Positions 43,030 through 47,444 of a stretch of DNA of 47,444 nt are shown piece by piece. Position 1 is the stretch's first letter; each line of letters begins with the position of its first letter. The notes beneath the pieces were generated by a model, which was not told where the DNA came from, made no database searches, and saw nothing but the letters and a program-made list of their open reading frames with translations. A program made the position numbers and the translations under genes. The DNA is taken from contig SDOA01000016.1 of NCBI GenBank assembly GCA_004524595.1, positions 1-47,444 on the forward strand, given 5' to 3'. Origin of the DNA: Candidatus Thorarchaeota archaeon. GTDB taxonomy: Archaea; Asgardarchaeota; Thorarchaeia; Thorarchaeales; Thorarchaeaceae.

Positions 43030-44718
43030 TCATGGGGGTGAAATCTTGGTAATTGGAAGCTCTTCTTTCTTTAACTCCATTTTACCATCCTTTCCCTTTC
43101 GAATTACGATATTATAATAGCCTTTGTCACTAGAATCTGCATCAACTCGATAATGTGCACCTCTACTGCCCTTTCGCATTACTGCAGCTTCAGCCACCAT
43201 TCTCGCAGTAGTGACCATATGAACAAATTCGATTGCTTGATGCCATCCTGGATTGAATCGTTTGACAGGTACGTCGACTTTTATGTTAGGTACAATTTTC
43301 TTCTCTATTCTTCGAAGCTCTTGTACTGCATATTGCATATCCTCTTCTTTCCGAAAGATCTGCACCTTTTCCCACATGAGCTTGGTTAGTTCCCCTCGTG
43401 CATCAGCTGGAGAGATTCCTTCTTTTCTGTTGAGCATTGCTTCAAGGCGTTCAAACTCCTTGGTAGCTTCATCTCTATTGATGCCTAGATGTTTTGTGCT
43501 CTTTGCGTACTTTGCTGCGCTCTCACCAGAGAGAGCACCAAAGACCTGAGTGTCAGCTAAGGCATTGCCTCCAAGACGGTTTCCACCATGAACACCACCA
43601 GTACATTCACCAGATGCGAAAAGTCCTGGAATTGTTGTGGCTGCATTTTCATCAATTTTGAGTCCACCCATAAAATGATGGGCTGTTGGTGATACTTGCA
43701 TTGGTTCTTCGCGAATGTCAACGCCCGTATCTTCAAACTGCTCTATCATACTCTCAAGACGGAATTCTATAATGGACCGTGGAAGATGGGCTATACTAAG
43801 AAAGACTCCACCATCTGGAGTACCTCTCCCTTCCAAGACTTCGGTCATTATGGACCTGGCAACTTGATCACGTCCAGCAAGCTCCATGACTTCAGGATAG
43901 TAACGATTCATAAACCGCTCTCCTTTGTTATTGAGGAGTATTCCGCCCTCTCCACGAACTGCTTCAGTGACGAGTTTACCTTTGGCAGATTCAGGCTTTA
44001 CCATTCCAGTTGGATGGAACTGAATCATCTCCATGTCAATCATATCGCAACCTGCTTCATAGGCCATACCATACCCATCACCTACGTCAAGCTGCGCATT
44101 GCTCGTTACTTGGAAAATACGACCTGCACCACCAGTTGCCATGACTACAGCTTTTGCACGAAAGATCAGATAGTCTCCATACTTCAAGTCTACACCACAA
44201 ACGCCTGAAATCTTACCATCAGTGACCAGCAACTTGGTAGCAAATACTTCATCAAATACTCGTACAGATGTCTTTCGAATTGCTTCGGTGAGAGTCACCA
44301 TTATCTCAGAACCGGTTCTATCAGATGCGTATGCGGTGCGGCGCCAACTCTGCTTCCCAAAGGGTCGTTGAGCGATTTTGCCATCTGGGGTTCGATCAAA
44401 GACAGCTCCCATATCTTCGAGATCAAAGATTCTCTGAGATGCTTGTTCAACTAGTATTTCAGCCAACTTCTGGTTATTTAGATAATTGCCTCCGACAATT
44501 GTGTCTTTGAAGTGAGTTTCAGGATTATCGTCTGGGTCGACATTTCCTAGGGACACATTGTATCCTCCCTCAGCCATTGCAGTGTGTGCTTTGCCGAGGA
44601 GCTCTTTGCTGAGCATTATTACATCGAGATTGTGCGCTGCGGCCTCAATTGCGGCACGGCACCCAGCTCCACCAGCACCGACAACGAGAACGTCGCACAT
44701 GATTGTCTTATATTCCAA
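43030..44718 (-). CDS. tfrA: Fumarate reductase/succinate dehydrogenase flavoprotein subunit A
   Basis: 562 residues. FAD-containing catalytic subunit. FAD-binding VVGAGGAGCRAAIEAA, the AHTAMAEGGYN segment whose His aligns with the covalent-FAD His of FrdA, substrate-site IQFHPTGM and HHFMGGLKID, catalytic GERF and RDQVARSI, and the C-terminal GNRLGGNALADTQVFG motif. Reversible succinate-fumarate conversion. TTG start with GGAGG about 7 nt upstream; an internal ATG at 44700 is an alternative. First gene of the tfrA-tfrB pair; the fumarase genes lie 150 bases upstream on the same strand, giving a succinate-fumarate-malate module. Confidence 0.93.
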   Translation of the reverse strand: MEYKTIMCDVLVVGAGGAGCRAAIEAAAHNLDVIMLSKELLGKAHTAMAEGGYNVSLGNVDPDDNPETHFKDTIVGGNYLNNQKLAEILVEQASQRIFDLEDMGAVFDRTPDGKIAQRPFGKQSWRRTAYASDRTGSEIMVTLTEAIRKTSVRVFDEVFATKLLVTDGKISGVCGVDLKYGDYLIFRAKAVVMATGGAGRIFQVTSNAQLDVGDGYGMAYEAGCDMIDMEMIQFHPTGMVKPESAKGKLVTEAVRGEGGILLNNKGERFMNRYYPEVMELAGRDQVARSIMTEVLEGRGTPDGGVFLSIAHLPRSIIEFRLESMIEQFEDTGVDIREEPMQVSPTAHHFMGGLKIDENAATTIPGLFASGECTGGVHGGNRLGGNALADTQVFGALSGESAAKYAKSTKHLGINRDEATKEFERLEAMLNRKEGISPADARGELTKLMWEKVQIFRKEEDMQYAVQELRRIEKKIVPNIKVDVPVKRFNPGWHQAIEFVHMVTTARMVAEAAVMRKGSRGAHYRVDADSSDKGYYNIVIRKGKDGKMELKKEELPITKISPP

Positions 44719-44841
44719 CTAAGGTCCTCCAGTAGAGAGCTCTCCATTGGTTGAGCGTCGAGGCTGTGTCCCCCGTTTAAGAGTTACTATTGTGTGCATT
44801 TTGAAAATACACAAAATCGATGAGAAGTAATTAGAAAGTGA

Positions 44842-44861
44842 GTGGGGCTCATGAGCCCCAC
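44842..44861 (-). terminator. 20-base perfect palindrome after the fumarase genes
   Basis: GTGGGGCTCA and TGAGCCCCAC (44842-44861) pair perfectly, just 5 bases past the fumarase beta stop, and a T-rich stretch follows on the minus strand. Probable terminator of the fumarase operon. The rest of 44719-44866 is the upstream region of tfrA. Confidence 0.65.
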
Positions 44862-44866
44862 GGTTC

Positions 44867-45475
44867 TTATCCTTTAACCCCAATCTTTGAATAGACTTCA
44901 GCTTTTCGACCTGCTACGATTTTATCGATATCATCGTGCATGCTATTTCCATGAGAGTCCATGGTCACAAGAAGGGGGCCGAACTCTTCAGCAGTGATGA
45001 CCCAGAGGGCTTCAGGCATTCCTAAGTCCTGCCATTCATAAGCGGTCACCTCTTTCAGTCCTTTTGCGGCAAGCGCACCACAACCACCTGTATAACTACA
45101 GTATACAGCACCAACTTCTTGCAGAGCGCCAAGTGTCTTCTGGCCCATTCCACCTTTGCCCACAATGATTCGAGCTTTGTATTTTCTGAGGAATTCATCT
45201 TCAAAGAGTTCCATTCTCCCGCTCGTTGTAGGACCAGCAGAAACAATGACCCATTTCCCGTTCTTCTGCCATGCAACAGGACCCACATGATACACTACGC
45301 TACCTTCAAAGTCTACCGGTGGTCTTTCGCCCTTTTCAAACATCTTTAGTGCGCGTTCATGAGCCTCATCCCTTGCAGTATAAACATGCTTTCCAGAGAC
45401 ATAAACAATATCTCCAATCCTGAGTTTCCGAGCATCTTCCTCAGAAATTGGTGTGGTTAGATGATATTCGACCAT
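44867..45475 (-). CDS. fumB: Fumarate hydratase class I, beta subunit
   Basis: 202 residues. With the alpha subunit it forms the 4Fe-4S fumarase, converting fumarate to L-malate. Contains the conserved GKGGMGQKTLGALQEVGAVYCS, GGCGALAAKGLKEV, EWQDLGMPEALWVI and EFGPLLVTMDSHGNSMH blocks of the C-terminal domain of class I fumarases and tartrate dehydratases. Tartrate cannot be excluded by motifs. One base separates it from the alpha gene, and ATG start is clear. Confidence 0.94.
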   Translation of the reverse strand: MVEYHLTTPISEEDARKLRIGDIVYVSGKHVYTARDEAHERALKMFEKGERPPVDFEGSVVYHVGPVAWQKNGKWVIVSAGPTTSGRMELFEDEFLRKYKARIIVGKGGMGQKTLGALQEVGAVYCSYTGGCGALAAKGLKEVTAYEWQDLGMPEALWVITAEEFGPLLVTMDSHGNSMHDDIDKIVAGRKAEVYSKIGVKG

Positions 45476-45476
45476 T

Positions 45477-46364
45477 CTAGTTCTCCTCCAACGGGTGTGT
45501 CACATAAGTGACAGACAAATCTTTCGAGATTATCGCTTTACTATGACGAGCTGCCCAACACTGTACAGCAACACCAACTGGTAGACTTGCCGGATGTCTC
45601 ATAGCATAATCTACCTTGACTCCAAGCACAGTGGTATCTCCACCAAGTCCCATTGGACCGATCCCCGTCGTGTTGATAGCATCCATAATCTCCTCTTCAA
45701 TCTTAGCAACTTCTGGTTGAGGATGTTTATCATCAAGAGGTCTCAAGAGCTGTTGTTTAGCAATCTTAATTGCAATATCAGAACCGCCGCCTATTCCCAC
45801 ACCGATAATGTTGGGTGCACATGCAGCTCCTGTGTATTTCATTGCATTATCTACCACAAGTTTCTTCACTCCAGTGAGTCCAACACCAGGTTTTAGCATA
45901 CCCACAATGCAGACGTTCTCACTACCACCGCCCTTTGGAAAGGCGATGATCTCAAGCGAGTCGCCATCAACAATGTCCCAATTTAACCATGGTATCTTGA
46001 CACCCGTATTGTCACCTGAGTTGCCTCCAACAATAGGATTGACTGCATTCGGTCTGAGTGGGACATCAATAGTCGCCTTCTTTGTCGCATTTGTGAGCGC
46101 ATTCTTGATCTCACCAATGAAGGGGAATTTATCTCCAACCTTGATATAGAAAATCATAATCCCTGTGTCTTGACACATAGGAATGCCTGTCTTAGCAATA
46201 TCAATGTTAGTCAGAATTGCAGCCAATTGGGTCTTGGCAGTTTCATTCGTTTCTCGTTCATGAGCAGTCTTTAGTGCGTGTTCCACATCTTTGGGAAGCA
46301 CTGTAGCTGCCATCTTAAGCAAACGATATGTTGTATCATGAATTACTTGGTAAGGATCTTTCAT
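45477..46364 (-). CDS. fumA: Fumarate hydratase class I, alpha subunit
   Basis: 295 residues carrying the iron-sulfur cluster. Cluster cysteines are visible in PMCQDTG (about residue 60), ENVCIVG (about 153) and AACAPNIIGVGIGGG (about 188). GGNSGDNTGVKIPW, PKGGGSENVC and IGPMGLGGDTTVLGVKVD are family blocks. Operon with the beta subunit. The upstream region to 46516 is shared with the divergent prepilin peptidase and contains a dyad. Confidence 0.94.
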   Translation of the reverse strand: MKDPYQVIHDTTYRLLKMAATVLPKDVEHALKTAHERETNETAKTQLAAILTNIDIAKTGIPMCQDTGIMIFYIKVGDKFPFIGEIKNALTNATKKATIDVPLRPNAVNPIVGGNSGDNTGVKIPWLNWDIVDGDSLEIIAFPKGGGSENVCIVGMLKPGVGLTGVKKLVVDNAMKYTGAACAPNIIGVGIGGGSDIAIKIAKQQLLRPLDDKHPQPEVAKIEEEIMDAINTTGIGPMGLGGDTTVLGVKVDYAMRHPASLPVGVAVQCWAARHSKAIISKDLSVTYVTHPLEEN

Positions 46365-46391
46365 CTGATCAGCTTCTGCACATTCTTATTA

Positions 46392-46409
46392 GGGAAAATG
46401 ACTTTTCCC
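46392..46409. promoter_or_regulatory. 7-bp dyad between the fumarase and prepilin peptidase promoters
   Basis: GGGAAAA (46392-46398), TGAC spacer, TTTTCCC (46403-46409), perfect. It lies 28 nt upstream of the fumarase alpha ATG, in the right place to affect its promoter. On the plus strand CTTTATATT (about 46468-46475) is the TATA box of the prepilin peptidase. Confidence 0.4.
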
Positions 46410-46516
46410 AGACAGATATCGAGTGGCGAAATAGTTGCTAATCTGTGTTACTGTTTAACCAAGGGGGCTTTATATTGCGAGGTATTAAGGAGGTGCAGAG
46501 GAGTAGAGCGTTCTAG

Positions 46517-47002
46517 ATGCTAGCGGTCACATTCTCAACAATACTTTCCTTTGCTACAATGTCCACGATTCTAATTTTCTACAGTGTATTGGACTGTCGT
46601 GACAGAACGATTCCAAATCAAGTAATCGTCTTAGGGCTGTGTGCAGGTTTGTTGATTGTAACTTTTTCGGGGCATCTATTGCAGTATATGGAACTTCACC
46701 TTATCTCAGGTGTATTCATGTTAACAATTGGATATATTCTCTTTCGAGTGGGGGCATTTGGTGGAGCCGACATGAAGACTGCACTTACAATATCTCTAGT
46801 GAGTCCAGGTTTAGAATTTACATCATGGGGAGATCCGATTATAGAGGCAGTCCTTATTGCGGGATTACAACTAGCATTTATGATGTGTGGAGGATATCTA
46901 TATTCGAAAATAAAGGGAGTTGAGAGAGAGAGACGTGTGGTTCCGTTGATTCCATTTCTATTAGGAGCATACCTTATTCTACAGCTATTCGCATTATTCT
47001 AG
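46517..47002 (+). CDS. Archaeal prepilin/preflagellin peptidase (A24 family)
   Basis: 161 residues, six hydrophobic segments. Membrane aspartyl protease that trims class III signal peptides from archaellins and pilins. Both catalytic motifs are present: YSVLDCRDRTIPN (Asp26) and GAFGGADMKT (Asp85, the GxGD-type site). At 161 residues it is shorter than FlaK (about 230) and so lacks its extra domain, as do EppA-like forms. ATG start with GAGGAG about 12 nt upstream; a better AAGGAGGTG lies 20 nt away. The stop overlaps by 4 bases the convergent KaiC-like gene. Confidence 0.85.
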   Translation: MLAVTFSTILSFATMSTILIFYSVLDCRDRTIPNQVIVLGLCAGLLIVTFSGHLLQYMELHLISGVFMLTIGYILFRVGAFGGADMKTALTISLVSPGLEFTSWGDPIIEAVLIAGLQLAFMMCGGYLYSKIKGVERERRVVPLIPFLLGAYLILQLFALF

Positions 47003-47444
47003 CGAGTTTTCGAAGTTGGCTTTTTCTTTTGCATTATTTCAATCCCATTCTTCCCGATTATGAAGTGATGTCTATTCATACTATGATGTGTTTGTCGCAT
47101 CTTCCATATTAGCATCTCTCGGCTCAGATTATCTTTTTCCTCGACGAGATTCAACGATATCAGTCCTTGAGTGATGAACTGTTCTACACCAGCTCTACTC
47201 TGGGTATCAGGAGTGTTTATCTCACAGAGGAGAAGAGAAGTAACGTTTAATTCGTTGAGAAGAGCACTGATTCTAAGTAGCTCAGTACGTACTTCCATAG
47301 GTTCATCGTATCTAACTCCTAAAGCTGAAATGCAGTCAACAACAAGACGTTTTGCCTTAGACTCGTCGATAGCTCTATAGATTTGTTCGGCTAGTGTACT
47401 GATATCAAAGCCTCTCCGTAAAGCAAATTTTTCCGATGTTGGAA
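46999..47444 (-). CDS. KaiC/RAD55-like RecA-superfamily ATPase, C-terminal part (runs off the edge)
   Basis: The reading frame stays open from the right edge to the stop at 46999, about 148 codons; an ATG at 47298 is internal, not the start. Encoded features: Walker B RLVVDCISALGV, the helix RTELLRISALLNELNVTSLLLCEI, and the C-terminal SREMLIWKMRQTHHSMNRHHFIIGKNGIEI hairpin typical of KaiC-like proteins (compare KMRETMHSMDVIPYEITVKG in the protein at 18486). The Walker A half is beyond the window. It converges with the prepilin peptidase gene. Confidence 0.85.
   Translation of the reverse strand, partial: PTSEKFALRRGFDISTLAEQIYRAIDESKAKRLVVDCISALGVRYDEPMEVRTELLRISALLNELNVTSLLLCEINTPDTQSRAGVEQFITQGLISLNLVEEKDNLSREMLIWKMRQTHHSMNRHHFIIGKNGIEIMQKKKPTSKTR

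Noticed and set aside
1..47444. CRISPR array, insertion sequence or integrase
   Set aside because: No regularly spaced direct repeats and no transposase or integrase motifs were seen.

Overview
The window looks like a chromosomal segment of an Asgard archaeon; a Thorarchaeota-like lineage fits best, but that is inference, not a phylogenetic result. Archaeal information-processing and metabolic genes (deoxyhypusine synthase, ribosomal proteins eL33 and eS8, SMC-ScpA-ScpB, a two-subunit ADP-forming acetyl-CoA synthetase, TfrAB, a preflagellin-peptidase-type protease, TATA-type promoters) sit beside several eukaryote-signature families: four roadblock/LC7 proteins, an MglA/Arf-like GTPase, and a protein with the domain order of Sec23/Sec24. 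Translation starts often use TTG or GTG and many have clear Shine-Dalgarno sites.

Layout. 1-9 kb: housekeeping genes (deoxyhypusine synthase, eL33, a radical SAM enzyme, acetyl-CoA synthetase, a cis-prenyltransferase, a roadblock protein) plus an unannotated box C/D sRNA at 2331-2402. Its D guide carries a 9-nt complement to helix 69 of 23S rRNA and is placed to methylate the position equivalent to E. coli A1913. 9.2-17.2 kb: a tightly packed minus-strand operon of five genes: a 2-TM protein, a signal-peptide/2-TM protein, a polytopic membrane protein, a membrane-tethered HerA/VirB4-class ATPase and a 1121-residue soluble protein I cannot identify. It resembles a membrane DNA-translocation or type IV secretion-like machine (inference). 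It is divergent from a winged-helix regulator and two RecA/KaiC-type proteins, with a strong inverted repeat between them. 19.4-27.4 kb: secreted and surface proteins, including a 1688-residue LamG/Ig-like cell-surface protein, and one small membrane gene broken by an in-frame TGA.

27.8-31.7 kb is the eukaryote-like island: MglA-type GTPase, two roadblock proteins, the Sec23/24-like protein (zinc ribbon, vWA trunk with intact MIDAS, beta-sandwich, helical tail) and a divergent roadblock protein. 31.9-41.4 kb: the SMC-kleisin-ScpB operon, HypE, eS8, HypA, a lysine-tailed HEAT-repeat protein, a winged-helix/zinc-ribbon protein and an unknown 423-residue protein. 41.4-46.4 kb: TfrB-TfrA and the two-subunit class I fumarase, which together interconvert succinate, fumarate and malate. 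46.5 kb to the end: an archaeal prepilin peptidase and the C-terminal part of a KaiC-like ATPase that runs off the right edge.

No rRNA, tRNA, insertion sequence or CRISPR array was seen. Every family assignment was made by eye from motifs, without database searches.
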